The notes under the pieces are model-generated. The model searched no databases and had not been told where the DNA came from. It saw nothing but the letters and a program-made list of their open reading frames with translations. A stretch of DNA of 64,000 bases from JBBDMC01 sp963826055 (GTDB lineage: Bacteria; Pseudomonadota; Alphaproteobacteria; Rhizobiales; Kaistiaceae), in assembly GCA_963826055.1 (NCBI GenBank), contig CAWGVO010000017.1, positions 310,001 to 374,000 of the forward strand. The letters run 5' to 3'. The first letter of the stretch is position 1, and every line of letters begins with the position of its first letter. This document shows positions 18,767-28,335 of the stretch, one piece after another. The position numbers and the translations under genes were made by a program.

Positions 18767-20878
18767 GTGCTCTATTTGATCATCCTCTGTGGCTTGCTTT
18801 CCGTTGCCTACGGCGTGTGGGCGGGACGGGAGGTGTTGGCGGCGGACGCCGGCACTGCGCGCATGCAGGAGATCTCGGAGGCGGTGCGGGAAGGGGCGGT
18901 AGCCTATCTTCGCCGGCAGTACATGACCATCGCCGCGGTGGGCATCGTCATCTTTCTGATCGTCTGGTGGTTCCTGTCGCTTCCCGTGGCAATCGGCTTT
19001 GCAATCGGCGCCGTCCTGTCAGGTTCGGCCGGCATCATCGGCATGAACGTGTCGGTGCGGGCGAACGTGCGTACCGCCCAGGCGGCGAGCCAGAGCCTCG
19101 CCGCGGGTCTCGGCATCGCGTTCCGCGCGGGTGCGATCACCGGCATGTTGGTGGCGGGTCTCGCGCTCCTCGGCGTGTCGGTCTACTATCTTATCCTCAC
19201 CCGGTTTGCCGGTTATCAGCCGGGAGATCGTGTCGTTATCGACGCGCTGGTCGCGCTCGGCTTCGGCGCCTCGCTGATTTCGATCTTTGCCCGTCTTGGC
19301 GGCGGTATCTTCACCAAGGGCGCCGATGTTGGTGGCGACCTCGTCGGCAAGGTTGAGGCCGGCATCCCCGAGGATGATCCGCGCAATCCGGCGACGATCG
19401 CCGACAACGTCGGCGACAACGTAGGCGACTGTGCCGGCATGGCGGCCGACCTGTTCGAGACCTATGCCGTAACGGTGGTGGCGACGATGGTGCTCGCCTC
19501 CATCTTCTTCGCCGGCAGCGAACTCGCCACGGCGGCGATGATCTTTCCGCTGGCGATCGGTGCCGCCTGCGTCGTTACCTCGATAATCGGCACTTTCTTC
19601 GTGCGGCTTGGCGCCAATAATTCCATCATGGGGGCCCTTTACAAGGGCTTCATCGCCACGGCGGTCATGTCGCTGATCGTCCTCTACCCGGTCGCGTGGG
19701 TTGTGTTCGGCTCGATGTACCAGCCGCTGGCGCCGATGGGCTTCACCGGCATCGATCTCTATCTCTGCGGCGCCACCGGTCTGGTGGTGACCGGGCTGAT
19801 CATCTGGATCACCGAGTACTACACCGGCACCGATCACCGTCCGGTCCAGTCAATCGCTGCCGCCTCGATCACCGGGCACGGAACCAACGTCATCCAGGGC
19901 CTGGCGGTCTCGCTCGAATCGACGGCGTTGCCGGCGCTGGTCATCATCGCCGGTATCCTGGTCGCCCACGCGCTCGCCGGGCTTTTCGGTATCGCCATTG
20001 CGGTGACGACCATGCTGGCGCTCGCCGGCGTTGTGGTCGCCCTCGACGCTTTCGGGCCGGTGACCGACAATGCCGGCGGCATCGCGGAGATGGCCGACCT
20101 GCCCGCCGACGTCCGCAAGACCACCGACGCGCTTGACGCGGTCGGCAACACGACGAAGGCGATCACCAAGGGTTACGCCATCGGTTCGGCTGGTCTCGGT
20201 GCGCTGGTGCTGTTCGCCGCCTACACGTCGGACCTCGCCCACTTCTCAAGCGACCCGGCGCAGTTCCCCTATTTCACCGACGTCCACGTGGATTTCACGC
20301 TCTCCAACCCCTTCGTCGTCGTCGGCCTTCTGTTCGGCGGCCTGCTGCCCTACCTGTTCGGCGGCATCACCATGACCGCCGTCGGTCGGGCGGCGGGCGC
20401 GATCGTTGAGGAAGTCCGCCGGCAGTTCCGTGAAAAGCCCGGCATCATGGCCGGCACCGACAAGCCGGACTACGGCAAAGCCGTTGACCTGCTCACCCGC
20501 GCCGCGATCAGGGAAATGATCGTGCCGTCGCTGTTGCCGGTGTTGTCGCCGATCGTCGTCTTCTTCCTGATCAGCTGGATCGGCGGCAAGGCGGCCGCCT
20601 TCTCGGCGCTCGGCGCCATGCTGCTCGGGGTGATCGTCACCGGCCTGTTCGTCGCCATCTCGATGACGGCGGGCGGGGGCGCTTGGGACAATGCCAAGAA
20701 GTACATCGAGGACGGCAACTACGGCGGCAAGGGCTCGGAGGCGCACAAGGCCGCGGTCACCGGCGACACCGTCGGCGATCCCTACAAGGACACCGCCGGA
20801 CCCGCCGTCAACCCGATGATCAAGATCACCAACATCGTGTCGCTGTTGCTGCTCGCCGTGCTTTCGCGCGCGGTCTGA
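18767..20878 (+). CDS. hppA: Proton-translocating membrane pyrophosphatase
   Basis: Integral membrane pump that uses pyrophosphate hydrolysis to move protons outward. 703 residues with about 16 membrane helices. Substrate motifs include KGADVGGDLVGKVE, DNVGDNVGDCAGMAADL and, near the C-terminus, GDTVGDPYKDTAGPA. Lys464 in GNTTKA marks the potassium-independent subclass (potassium-dependent enzymes have Ala there; established for the family). GTG start at 18767, preceded by GAGAGGGA. Convergent with bamE, 15 bases apart. No frameshift, unlike most neighbours. Confidence 0.95.
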   Translation: MLYLIILCGLLSVAYGVWAGREVLAADAGTARMQEISEAVREGAVAYLRRQYMTIAAVGIVIFLIVWWFLSLPVAIGFAIGAVLSGSAGIIGMNVSVRANVRTAQAASQSLAAGLGIAFRAGAITGMLVAGLALLGVSVYYLILTRFAGYQPGDRVVIDALVALGFGASLISIFARLGGGIFTKGADVGGDLVGKVEAGIPEDDPRNPATIADNVGDNVGDCAGMAADLFETYAVTVVATMVLASIFFAGSELATAAMIFPLAIGAACVVTSIIGTFFVRLGANNSIMGALYKGFIATAVMSLIVLYPVAWVVFGSMYQPLAPMGFTGIDLYLCGATGLVVTGLIIWITEYYTGTDHRPVQSIAAASITGHGTNVIQGLAVSLESTALPALVIIAGILVAHALAGLFGIAIAVTTMLALAGVVVALDAFGPVTDNAGGIAEMADLPADVRKTTDALDAVGNTTKAITKGYAIGSAGLGALVLFAAYTSDLAHFSSDPAQFPYFTDVHVDFTLSNPFVVVGLLFGGLLPYLFGGITMTAVGRAAGAIVEEVRRQFREKPGIMAGTDKPDYGKAVDLLTRAAIREMIVPSLLPVLSPIVVFFLISWIGGKAAAFSALGAMLLGVIVTGLFVAISMTAGGGAWDNAKKYIEDGNYGGKGSEAHKAAVTGDTVGDPYKDTAGPAVNPMIKITNIVSLLLLAVLSRAV

Positions 20879-20893
20879 GGGGCCGGGCCGCCC

Positions 20894-21398
20894 CTAGAGT
20901 TTCGGGCCCAGACCAACGACGCCCGACAATACCTGCTGGACGAAATTCTGGTCGGCGCCGCCGGTCGGGGTTACGTTCTTGACGAAGTCGAAGACCTTGC
21001 CGTCCTTCAGGCCGTAGTTGGCGACCCGCTCGACCTGGTCCTTGTCGTCGAAGTAGACGGCGACAATCCTCTGATCGATGACTTTGTCCGCGCATGAAGG
21101 CAGCGGCGCGGCGGCGGGTCTGGCTGATGTAGTAGTAGACGTCGTTGCCGTAGTTCGCCGTGGTCGATGGCGAGCCCAAAGCGATCAGCACCTGGTCCTT
21201 GCTGGATCCGGGCGGAATCTGTTCAAGGGCAATCGGCGGGACAACGTAGCCGTGCTGGCTTGTGGACGAGAGGCCGTGCCGCCCGCCGCCGTCAGCCGTC
21301 GCGCAACCGGCCAGGGCGGCCAGGGCGATCGTCGCCGCGACGCGCGACAGGCCCAACATCCCCGGGATGAGTACTCTTGATGGCAATCCTGGCGGCAT
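20894..21398 (-). CDS. bamE: Outer membrane assembly lipoprotein BamE, one frameshift
   Basis: Small lipoprotein of the BAM complex that inserts beta-barrel proteins into the outer membrane. A signal peptide ends in the lipobox LAGC (ATIALAALAGCATADGG). The SmpA/OmlA core begins IPPGSSKDQVLIALGSPSTT and YGNDVYYYISQTRRR. An extra G near 21092 breaks the frame after FMR; the next frame gives DKVIDQRIVAVYFDD, VERVANYGLKDGKVFDF and a TAG at 20894. ATG 21398 is chosen because AGGAAGGA lies just upstream. Divergent from the CBP3-like gene. Confidence 0.88.
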
Positions 21399-21496
21399 GA
21401 AGTCCTTCCTGGGCGGTCGCGATCTTGGCATTTCCCCTAGCCTGAGCTAGGCCCGCGTGCAATGTCTCTCAGCCTGGAAAATCGGGAGCGCCGTCG

Positions 21497-22042
21497 ATGA
21501 TAGGGCGCCGCCTTCGGCGCGACCGCGAAAACGGACGCATTGCAGCGGCCCTTTACGGCGCGATCGTGGCGCGTGCCCGATCGCCGGCGTTCTACGCCGA
21601 CTTCGGCGTGCCTGACACGATACCCGGCAGGTTCGAGATGGTGGTGCTGCACACGGCACTCGTCGTCGATCGGTTGGGAGTGGGCGGGGCGGCCGATCGG
21701 CATCTGGGCCAGCATATTTTCGATTTGTTTTGCAATGACATGGACGGATCGCTGCGCGAACTGGGGATCAGCGACATGGGGGTGCCGAAGCAGATGAAGC
21801 GCGTGGCCGAGCAGTTCTACGGCCGCTTGATGGCCTATCGTCGCGGCCTTGCGGCGGGTGACGCTTCGAGGACCTTGCCGCGACACTTGCCCGCAACCTG
21901 CCAGGCGCAGAACCGCGAGCTCGCCCGCTACGTCGTGGCGGCGGCGAAGGCGCTCGGCGAGCAGTCTGACTCGGCGCTGTTCGACGCCGGGCCGGCGTTC
22001 CCCGACCCGGCCGCCTTCGCGGCGACGGGAGCGCAGCCGTGA
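21497..22042 (+). CDS. Ubiquinol-cytochrome c chaperone (CBP3-like)
   Basis: About 181 residues, related to mitochondrial Cbp3/UQCC1, which help assemble cytochrome bc1. Recognised by HTALVVDRL, IFDLFCNDMDGSLRELGISDMGVPKQMK and FYGRLMAYRRGLAAGD. The stretch between about 21866 and 21905 reads DASRTLPRHLPATCQA in this frame but FEDLAATLARNL, the family-like sequence, in another frame; a lost base followed by an extra base would explain it. Its stop overlaps the GTG start of the DUF177 gene. Synteny (bamE, CBP3, DUF177, plsX) is typical of Alphaproteobacteria. Confidence 0.82.
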   Translation: MIGRRLRRDRENGRIAAALYGAIVARARSPAFYADFGVPDTIPGRFEMVVLHTALVVDRLGVGGAADRHLGQHIFDLFCNDMDGSLRELGISDMGVPKQMKRVAEQFYGRLMAYRRGLAAGDASRTLPRHLPATCQAQNRELARYVVAAAKALGEQSDSALFDAGPAFPDPAAFAATGAQP

Positions 22043-22598
22043 GCGAATCGGCGGTCCTGTCGCGGCCGGTCCAACTCGCCGATGTGCCGGCGGCGGGCCT
22101 GGAGATCGAGATCGTGGCCAACGACGATGAGTTGGCGGCGCTGGCGGCGGCCTATGACCTCGTCGCGGTCAAGGCGGCTGACCGCGTCCGCGACGCTCAC
22201 GCGCGAAGCCGGCGGCGGTCTGTCGGTTGAGGGGCGCGTCGCTGCCGACATCGTCCAGACCTGCGTGGTGAGCCTTGGTTCCGGTGGACCAGCACATCGA
22301 CGAGCCGATGTCGCTGCGATTCGTGCCGCAAGGGGCGCCGGATGCGCCGAAGCCGCCGAAACCTGGCGCGGAGGTCGTTATCCCCGCCGAGGGGCCGGAG
22401 CCTCCTGAGGTTCTCGCCGGACCGTCGATCGACATCGGGGCCCTGGTCGAGGAGGCCTTTGTGCTTGCTATCGACCCGTATCCGCATGCACCGGGAGCGG
22501 TGCTGCCGGCCGAGGCGATTGAGGAGGATGAAGTTGGCAAGCAGTCGCCGTTCGCCGTGCTTGCCGACCTCGCCGCAAAAAAGCCGCGACGGGGCTGA
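22039..22598 (+). CDS. DUF177 (YceD) family protein, two frameshifts
   Basis: Member of the YceD/DUF177 family, linked to 23S rRNA accumulation. GTG start overlaps the previous stop. The N-terminal part is FSRPVQ-like (LSRPVQLADVPAAGLEIEI). One extra G near 22177 shifts the frame; the next frame gives LTASATLTREAGGGLSVEG and DIVQTCVVSL, the conserved core with its Cys. A second extra G near 22276 shifts again, giving VPVDQHIDEPMSLRFVP and an acidic, proline-rich C-terminus ending at 22598. About 185 residues after repair. Confidence 0.82.
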
Positions 22599-22723
22599 AG
22601 TCAAGGGGCAGAAACGCTTTGTCTCGCCCTCGGAAGCCTGTAATGTTCGCGTTCTTTCGCGGTCGCGCGGCGGCGGAACCGGGCGCCGGTGGTGAACCGG
22701 GTACGGACCAGCGTGGAGACTTG

Positions 22724-23791
22724 ATGGCGGCGACCGTCACAGCATCACTCGATGTCATGGGAGGCGACCGCGGCCCCGAGGTGGTGCTGCCGGGGGCCGA
22801 GCTCGCCCTTGCTCGCGTGCCGAATCTCCGCTTCCGGCTGTTCGGGGACCGGGCCATGGTGGGGCCATTGCTGGAGCGCCACCCGGCGCTGAAGGCAGCG
22901 TCGGAGCTCGAGCACACCGACATCGCGGTCAGAATGGATGACAAGCCGAGTCAGGCGCTCAGGGCCGGCCGTTGGCGGTCCAGTATGTGGCGCTCGATCG
23001 AGGCGGTGAAATCGGGCGGCGCCGATTTTGCCGTTTCGGCTGGCAACACGGGCGCGCTCATGGCGATGGCCCGGTTCTGCCTGCACAGCGCCGGCGAAAT
23101 CCACCGGCCGGCGATCGCCGGGTTGTGGCCGACGCTGCGTGGCGAAAGCGTCGTTCTGGACTGCGGCGCGACGATCGGCGCGGACGCCGAGCAGCTGTTC
23201 GAGTTCGCGGTGATGGGCGCCGCGATGGCGCGGGCTCTGCTTGGTGTGGAGCGGCCGACCGTTGGTCTCCTCAACATCGGGGTCGAGGAGATCAAGGGCC
23301 TCGACGAAATCCGTATCGCGGGCCAGATGCTGCGCGAGGCCGATCTACCACATCTGAAATATGCCGGCTTCGTCGAGGGCGACGACATCGGCAAGGGCAC
23401 GGTCGATGTCGTCGTCACCGAGGGCTTCGCCGGCAACATCGCGTTGAAGACGGCGGAGGGGACGGCCCGACAGATCTCCGCCTATCTGCGCGAGGCGATC
23501 AGCCGCTCGATCTTCGCCCGCATCGGCTACCTGCTCGCCCGGAACGCGTTCGACAGCCTGCGGGGCAAGCTCGACACCGGGCGGATGAACGGCGGCGTTT
23601 TTCTCGGCCTCAATGGCATCGTGATCAAGAGCCATGGCGGTGCCGACGCGGAGGGTTTTGCGGCGGCGATCGAGATCGGCCACGGCGTGGCGACGAACGG
23701 GATCGTCGGAAAGATCAACCAGGACCTGTCGGCCTACCGCCAGGCGCACGAGGCGGAGACCAGTCTCATCGCCAAGACGGGTGCCATGTGA
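22724..23791 (+). CDS. plsX: Phosphate acyltransferase PlsX
   Basis: Makes acyl-phosphate from acyl-ACP for phospholipid synthesis. About 355 residues. The family start ASLDVMGGDRGPEV, DKPSQALRAGR, the SAGNTGALMAM loop, EGFAGNIALKTAEGTA and the C-terminal GLNGIVIKSHGGAD are all present. I chose ATG 22724; the frame is open further upstream but the added residues are not family-like. The C-terminal ATGTGA overlaps the GTG start of fabH. One extra residue relative to the usual motif after ALRAGR is within normal variation. Confidence 0.93.
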   Translation: MAATVTASLDVMGGDRGPEVVLPGAELALARVPNLRFRLFGDRAMVGPLLERHPALKAASELEHTDIAVRMDDKPSQALRAGRWRSSMWRSIEAVKSGGADFAVSAGNTGALMAMARFCLHSAGEIHRPAIAGLWPTLRGESVVLDCGATIGADAEQLFEFAVMGAAMARALLGVERPTVGLLNIGVEEIKGLDEIRIAGQMLREADLPHLKYAGFVEGDDIGKGTVDVVVTEGFAGNIALKTAEGTARQISAYLREAISRSIFARIGYLLARNAFDSLRGKLDTGRMNGGVFLGLNGIVIKSHGGADAEGFAAAIEIGHGVATNGIVGKINQDLSAYRQAHEAETSLIAKTGAM

Positions 23792-24766
23792 CGAACGCGC
23801 GTTCGGTCGTTTTGGGCTGCGGCGGATACCTGCCGCAGAAGGTCCTCACTAACGACGACCTCAGCAAGCTGGTCGACACAACCGATGAATGGATCCGGCA
23901 GCGCACCGGCATTGGCGAGCGTCACGTGGCGGCCGAAGGCGAGATGACCTCCGACCTCGCCGCCGAGGCGGCCCGCCGTGCGCTCGCCAACGCAGGGCTA
24001 ACCGTCGCCGATATCGACATGATCGTGCTGGCGACCTCGACCCCCGACAACACCTTTCCCGCGGCTGCTGTGACCGTCCAGGAGAAGCTCGGCATGACCG
24101 GCGGATCCGCGTTCGACATGCAGGCGGTCTGTTCCGGGTTCGTGTTCGCACTTGCGACGACCGATGCCCTTATCCGCGCGGGACAGGCGAAACAGGGCGC
24201 TGGTGATCGGGGCGGAGACGTTCTCGCGTATCCTCGACTGGACGGACCGGGCGACCTGCGTCCTTTTCGGCGACGGCGCTGGCGCTGTGGTCCTCGAGCG
24301 CCAGGACCAAACCGGCGGCAACCGCGACCGCGGGGTGTTGACTGCGCACCTGCGGTCAGACGGTCGCTACAAGGACAAGCTCTACGTTGACGGGGGGCCT
24401 TCGTCGACCGGCACCGTCGGCCATGTCCGAATGGAGGGACGCGAGGTCTTCAAGTATGCGGTTAACATGATCACCGACGTTATCACCGATGCCTTCACCG
24501 CCACGGGGCTCGATGCGTCCGCCGTCGACTGGTTCGTGCCACATCAGGCAAACGTGCGTATCATCGACGCGACAGCCAGGAAATTCGCCATTCCGACAGA
24601 GAAAGTGGTCAGGACCGTGGGCCATCACGGCAACACTTCGGCGGCCTCGATCCCGCTGGCGTTGGCGGAAGCCAGCGGCGATGGCCGCATCAAGCGGGGA
24701 GATCTCGTCCTCCTGGAGGCGATGGGCGGCGGCTTCACATGGGGGTCCGCCATTCTGAGGTGGTAG
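23788..24766 (+). CDS. fabH: Beta-ketoacyl-ACP synthase III, one frameshift
   Basis: Initiates fatty-acid synthesis by condensing acetyl-CoA with malonyl-ACP. The catalytic triad is visible: Cys in MQAVCSGFVFAL, His in WFVPHQANVRI and Asn in GHHGNTSAAS. One extra base near 24193, after RAGQAK, shifts the frame; RALVIGAETFSRILDWTDR and the rest continue one base over. About 326 residues after repair. GTG start overlaps the plsX TGA. The C-terminus GFTWGSAILRW is typical. Confidence 0.92.
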
Positions 24767-24891
24767 TCACGATTGTGATCGTTTCTCTCGCCAAGATCGG
24801 TTGATTCGAAAGTGCGGGCGAAATAGGCTATCGTCTTGGCGTTCAGCGACAATTTTTGCATTGCGGCACCATCCGATGGAAGTATGAGGCC

Positions 24892-25224
24892 ATGGGGGGC
24901 AAGACGGTAACGCGGGCCGATTTGTGTGAGGCTGTCTATCGGACGGTCGGCCTTTCGCGCACCGAGTCGGCCGATCTGGTTGAACTGGTGCTGGACGAGA
25001 TCAGCCGCTCCATCGTGCGCGGTGAGGCGGTGAAGCTGTCGTCGTTCGGCTCGTTTGTCGTGCGCAGCAAGGGACAGCGCGTTGGTCGCAATCCCAAGAC
25101 CGGCGAAGAGGTGCCCATTTCCCCGAGAAGAGTGATGGTGTTCAAGCCGAGCAATGTCCTGAAACAAAGGATCAACGAGGCGCTGGTCAACGGTGGTGGG
25201 CTGGGCGAGGGGCAGGAAGACTAA
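24892..25224 (+). CDS. ihfA: Integration host factor alpha subunit
   Basis: Histone-like DNA-bending protein that pairs with IhfB. About 110 residues. Typical features: TVTRADLCEAVYRTVGLSR, VKLSSFGSFVVRSKGQRVGRNP and KTGEEVPISPRRVMVFKPS, the latter containing the DNA-intercalating Pro loop. ATG 24892 preceded by GAGG is chosen over an upstream TTG. Placed after fabH and before the MerR gene as in many Alphaproteobacteria. Confidence 0.93.
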   Translation: MGGKTVTRADLCEAVYRTVGLSRTESADLVELVLDEISRSIVRGEAVKLSSFGSFVVRSKGQRVGRNPKTGEEVPISPRRVMVFKPSNVLKQRINEALVNGGGLGEGQED

Positions 25225-25263
25225 ATTCGGCGTCGCGTGGCGGTGTGGTGCGGTGGGACAGTG

Positions 25264-25824
25264 GTGTCAAAGGGACCAGAGGCGTTCAGGACGATAAGTG
25301 AGGTCGCGCAGGAGCTCGACCTGCCGCAGCACGTACTGCGGTTTTGGGAAACCCGCTTCGCCCAGATCAGGCCAATGAAGCGCGGCGGCGGGCGGCGCTA
25401 TTACCGGCCTGACGATATCGACCTTCTGCGCGGTATCCGGCACCTCCTCTACGGCGAGGGGTACACCATCCGTGGCGTGCAGCGCATCCTGCGGGAGCAG
25501 GGACCGCGGTTCGTGATCTCGGCCGGGCGGGGCGAAATCCAGGCGCTGATGGCGAACCAGGCGCCAGAGGACGAGCCGGAAGGTGTCGAGCCGGACTTTG
25601 CCGATATGGTCGAGCTCGACGACGTCAACGACGACGACGACGATCAGATCGAGCCGACCTTTGACCCGCGCGAGTTCCATGCCGTTCCCGATGTCGGCAA
25701 TGGGGGTGCCGGGCGAGGCGGCAAGCCGTCGGCGGAAAAGCTAACCAACGACGAAGTGCGGCGTCTGCAAACCGCGCTCTCGGAACTTCTGGAGCTGAAG
25801 CGGCTTCTCGATCAGGCGCGCTGA
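25264..25824 (+). CDS. MerR-family transcriptional regulator
   Basis: About 186 residues. N-terminal MerR winged helix: RTISEVAQELDLPQHVLRFWE, then RRYYRPDDIDLLRGIRHLL and GYTIRGVQRILREQG. The middle is acidic (DDVNDDDDDQIE), the C-terminal helix ELLELKRLLDQ could dimerise. No effector-binding cysteines are seen. Targets unknown. The frame allows GTG starts at 25237, 25261 and 25264; the last gives the usual short lead to the helix. This is the last gene of the conserved core run; the next genes are accessory. Confidence 0.85.
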   Translation: MSKGPEAFRTISEVAQELDLPQHVLRFWETRFAQIRPMKRGGGRRYYRPDDIDLLRGIRHLLYGEGYTIRGVQRILREQGPRFVISAGRGEIQALMANQAPEDEPEGVEPDFADMVELDDVNDDDDDQIEPTFDPREFHAVPDVGNGGAGRGGKPSAEKLTNDEVRRLQTALSELLELKRLLDQAR

Positions 25825-25839
25825 CCGCGCCCCTGCCGC

Positions 25840-26586
25840 TTATGCTTCCGCCTGCCCTCTGGAATGATTGTCGATGTTGGCTAGATCGAGGCCGAGGTAG
25901 CGGTCGAGCGTTGCCTCGTCCCTGAGCAGGTCGGCCGACCGCGCGTGGTGGGCGATCACGCCCCGTTCGAGGAGAATTGCATCCTCCGTCAGGTCGAGTG
26001 CGGCTTCGGCGTGCTGCTCAACCAGTATCAGCGCGGTTCCCTCTTCCTTCGCCATGCGGCGCACGGCGCCCATCAGTTCCTCGACGATGATGGGCGCTAA
26101 GCCCTCCAGCGGCTCGTCGAGGAGAAGGAGCGACGGGTTGGTCATCAGCGTGCGGGCGATGGCCAGCATCTGCTGTTCGCCGCCGGAGAGATGATTGCCG
26201 AGGTTGCGACTGCGCTCCTTCAGGCGCGGAAACAGTTGGTACACTGCGTCGAGATCCCAGCGGCCCGGTCGGGCCATGGCGACCAGGTTTTCGGCGACCG
26301 TCAGCGACGGAAATATCTCGCGCTCCTGCGGTACCCAGCCGAGCCCCGCCGCGGCCCGCGCATGGGGCGCGAGACGGGAGATGTCGGCGCCGTTGAACCG
26401 GATCGTGCCCCGCTGCAGCGGCACGAAGCCCAGCACCGTCAGCAGCAGCGTCGTCTTGCCAGCGCCGTTGCGGCCGAGCACCGCCAAACTGCCTCTTTGC
26501 GGTACGGACAACGAAATGCCGTCGAGCACGACGGCCTCGCCGTATCCGGCCCGCACATCAACAAGTTCAAGCAGCGGCTGAGCCAT
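25840..26586 (-). CDS. livF: Branched-chain amino acid-type ABC transporter ATP-binding protein LivF
   Basis: 248-residue ATPase, one of two in a Liv-type importer. Walker A GRNGAGKTT, Q-loop VPQEREIF, signature LSGGEQQMLAIA and Walker B LLLLDEPLEGLAP are intact. ATG 26586 gives the normal LivF N-terminus (LLELVDVRAGYGEAVVLDG); the frame stays open upstream, but that is the frame shadow of livG. The end of livG overlaps its start by 20 bases. Convergent with merR, 15 bases apart. The substrate may be a hydrophobic amino acid or a small carboxylate or amide. Confidence 0.92.
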   Translation of the reverse strand: MAQPLLELVDVRAGYGEAVVLDGISLSVPQRGSLAVLGRNGAGKTTLLLTVLGFVPLQRGTIRFNGADISRLAPHARAAAGLGWVPQEREIFPSLTVAENLVAMARPGRWDLDAVYQLFPRLKERSRNLGNHLSGGEQQMLAIARTLMTNPSLLLLDEPLEGLAPIIVEELMGAVRRMAKEEGTALILVEQHAEAALDLTEDAILLERGVIAHHARSADLLRDEATLDRYLGLDLANIDNHSRGQAEA

Positions 26587-27343
26587 GGCGACCTGTGCCA
26601 AGATAGACTTGGCGAACGCGCGGATCGTTGCGCACGACCTGGGGTTCCGCCTCGAGCAATACGCTGCCCTGGACGAGCACCACAATCCGCGACGCGAAGC
26701 TGAAAACGATATCCATGTCGTGCTCGATGAACAGCACGGAGATGTCCTTCGGCAAGGCCCCGATGACCCCGAAGAGAACGGAGGTCTCGTCCTTGGGCAC
26801 GCCCGCCGCGGGCTCGTCGAGAAGAAGAACCTTCGGCCGGGTGGCGAGCGCGAGGGCGATCTCGAGCAGCCGTTGCTGGCCGTAGGGCAGGGTGCGCGTG
26901 GTTTTCGTCGCGACGTCGCCGAGCTTGAGCTGCTGCAGGATTGTGAAGCTTTCGACGATTGCCCGGTCGTGGGTGGCGAGCCCTCGCCAGAACTGTCCCG
27001 CGGTACGCTCGCGTTCGCAGACGGCGAGCGCGACCGCCTCGATCGGCGTGAGATCGGGGAACAGCGTGTTGATCTGAAACGTGCGCGTGAGACCTTGGCG
27101 CACCCTGGCCGCGACAGATGTCGAAGTAACGTCGGTTCCGGCGAGCAAAATGCGTCCAGCATCGGGGCGGAGCTGCCCCGTGATCAGATTGATCAGCGTC
27201 GTCTTGCCGGCGCCGTTCGGGCCGATAAGAGCATGGCGTGCGCCGACCGGGAGCTCGAGGGAGATATCGCGGGCGACCCGAAGCGAGCCGAAGCTCTTTT
27301 GCAGGGCCTCTACGCGGAGCGCCGAGCCGAGCTCAGCGGTCAT
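26567..27343 (-). CDS. livG: Branched-chain amino acid-type ABC transporter ATP-binding protein LivG
   Basis: 258-residue ATPase, the second of the Liv pair. Walker A GPNGAGKTT, LivG-type loop GLTRTFQINTLFPDLT, a signature region LPYGQQRLLEIALALA (the usual LSGG is replaced by LPYG, which is common in LivG) and Walker B VLLLDEPAAG. ATG 27343 overlaps the 3' end of livM by 4 bases. Works with LivF as the nucleotide-binding dimer. Confidence 0.92.
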   Translation of the reverse strand: MTAELGSALRVEALQKSFGSLRVARDISLELPVGARHALIGPNGAGKTTLINLITGQLRPDAGRILLAGTDVTSTSVAARVRQGLTRTFQINTLFPDLTPIEAVALAVCERERTAGQFWRGLATHDRAIVESFTILQQLKLGDVATKTTRTLPYGQQRLLEIALALATRPKVLLLDEPAAGVPKDETSVLFGVIGALPKDISVLFIEHDMDIVFSFASRIVVLVQGSVLLEAEPQVVRNDPRVRQVYLGTGRHGSAAA

Positions 27344-28335
27344 GATCCTCTGCCCACAAGCCGGCTCAGCCCTCCGAGAATGCCCCGCGGCATGAAAAGG
27401 ACGACGAGCATCAGGATGATGCCAATCCAGAAGTACCAAAAGACAGGGGTTATCCCGGAGAGGCGATCGCGGGCCACAAGAAAGATGATGGCGCCGACGA
27501 TGCCGCCATATAGCTGGCCGGTACCGCCGAGGATCAGCATGACCACGATGTCGGCGGAACGCTGAAAGCTCAACGTATCGAGCGAAACGCTGTTGGTGGT
27601 CTGGGTCAGCAGTGCGCCCGCGATGCCGGCCATCCCGGCGGAGATTGTATAGATCACCTGCAGGTGGATGCGATAGTCGGAGCCGATGGCGGGCATGCGC
27701 AGCAGGTTTTCGCGGGCGCCGCGAAGGGCAAGACCAAAGGACGAATTGACGATCCTGCGGCTGGCGAGCAGCGCCAGGAAAAGAGCGGCAAGGGCGTACC
27801 CGTAGGCGGTGGTTCCCCATAGATCGAATTCGAAGATGCCAGCGATCGGCCACGTCTCGATGCCGAGGAGCCCGTCAGTGCCACCCGTGAGCCACGACAT
27901 GGCGTTGGCGAGTTCGTAAAGGAGCAGCCCGAGGCCGATAGTGATCATCAAAAGTGCGAGGTGCCGGACCCGCACGATCAGGAAGCTCACGCCGCCGCCG
28001 ACGGCGGCGGCGATGAGCCCAGCGCCGGCAAGGCCGGTCAGGGGCTCGCCCCAGCCGTGCGCGCTGGCAAGGCCGGCCGAATAGGCGCCGATACCAAAGA
28101 ACATCGCATGGCCGAGCGTCACGATGCCGGCGTAGCCCAACACGAGATCCACCGACAAGGCGAACAGCGCGGCGATGGCGATCTGGCTGGCCAGTGGCAG
28201 GTAATCGGTGAACACGAAGAAAGGAGCTAGCGTCGCCAGCCAGAACACGATCTCGTAGATCGACCACCGGCTCCGATTCCTGAGCCAGGTCAGCGGTGTC
28301 GGTTGTAGCTGGGTCACCTCCGCCATGTCGGCCAT
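27340..28335 (-). CDS. livM: Branched-chain amino acid-type ABC transporter permease LivM
   Basis: About 331-residue inner-membrane permease with roughly nine hydrophobic helices. Family motifs: LVLGYAGIVTLGHAMFFGIG, RVRHLALLMITIGLG, ALRGARENLLRMPAIG and GGTGQLYGGIVGA. ATG 28335 overlaps the livH stop; a second ATG 9 bases later is possible. The frame is open further upstream, but that is the shadow of livH. Confidence 0.92.
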   Translation of the reverse strand: MADMAEVTQLQPTPLTWLRNRSRWSIYEIVFWLATLAPFFVFTDYLPLASQIAIAALFALSVDLVLGYAGIVTLGHAMFFGIGAYSAGLASAHGWGEPLTGLAGAGLIAAAVGGGVSFLIVRVRHLALLMITIGLGLLLYELANAMSWLTGGTDGLLGIETWPIAGIFEFDLWGTTAYGYALAALFLALLASRRIVNSSFGLALRGARENLLRMPAIGSDYRIHLQVIYTISAGMAGIAGALLTQTTNSVSLDTLSFQRSADIVVMLILGGTGQLYGGIVGAIIFLVARDRLSGITPVFWYFWIGIILMLVVLFMPRGILGGLSRLVGRGS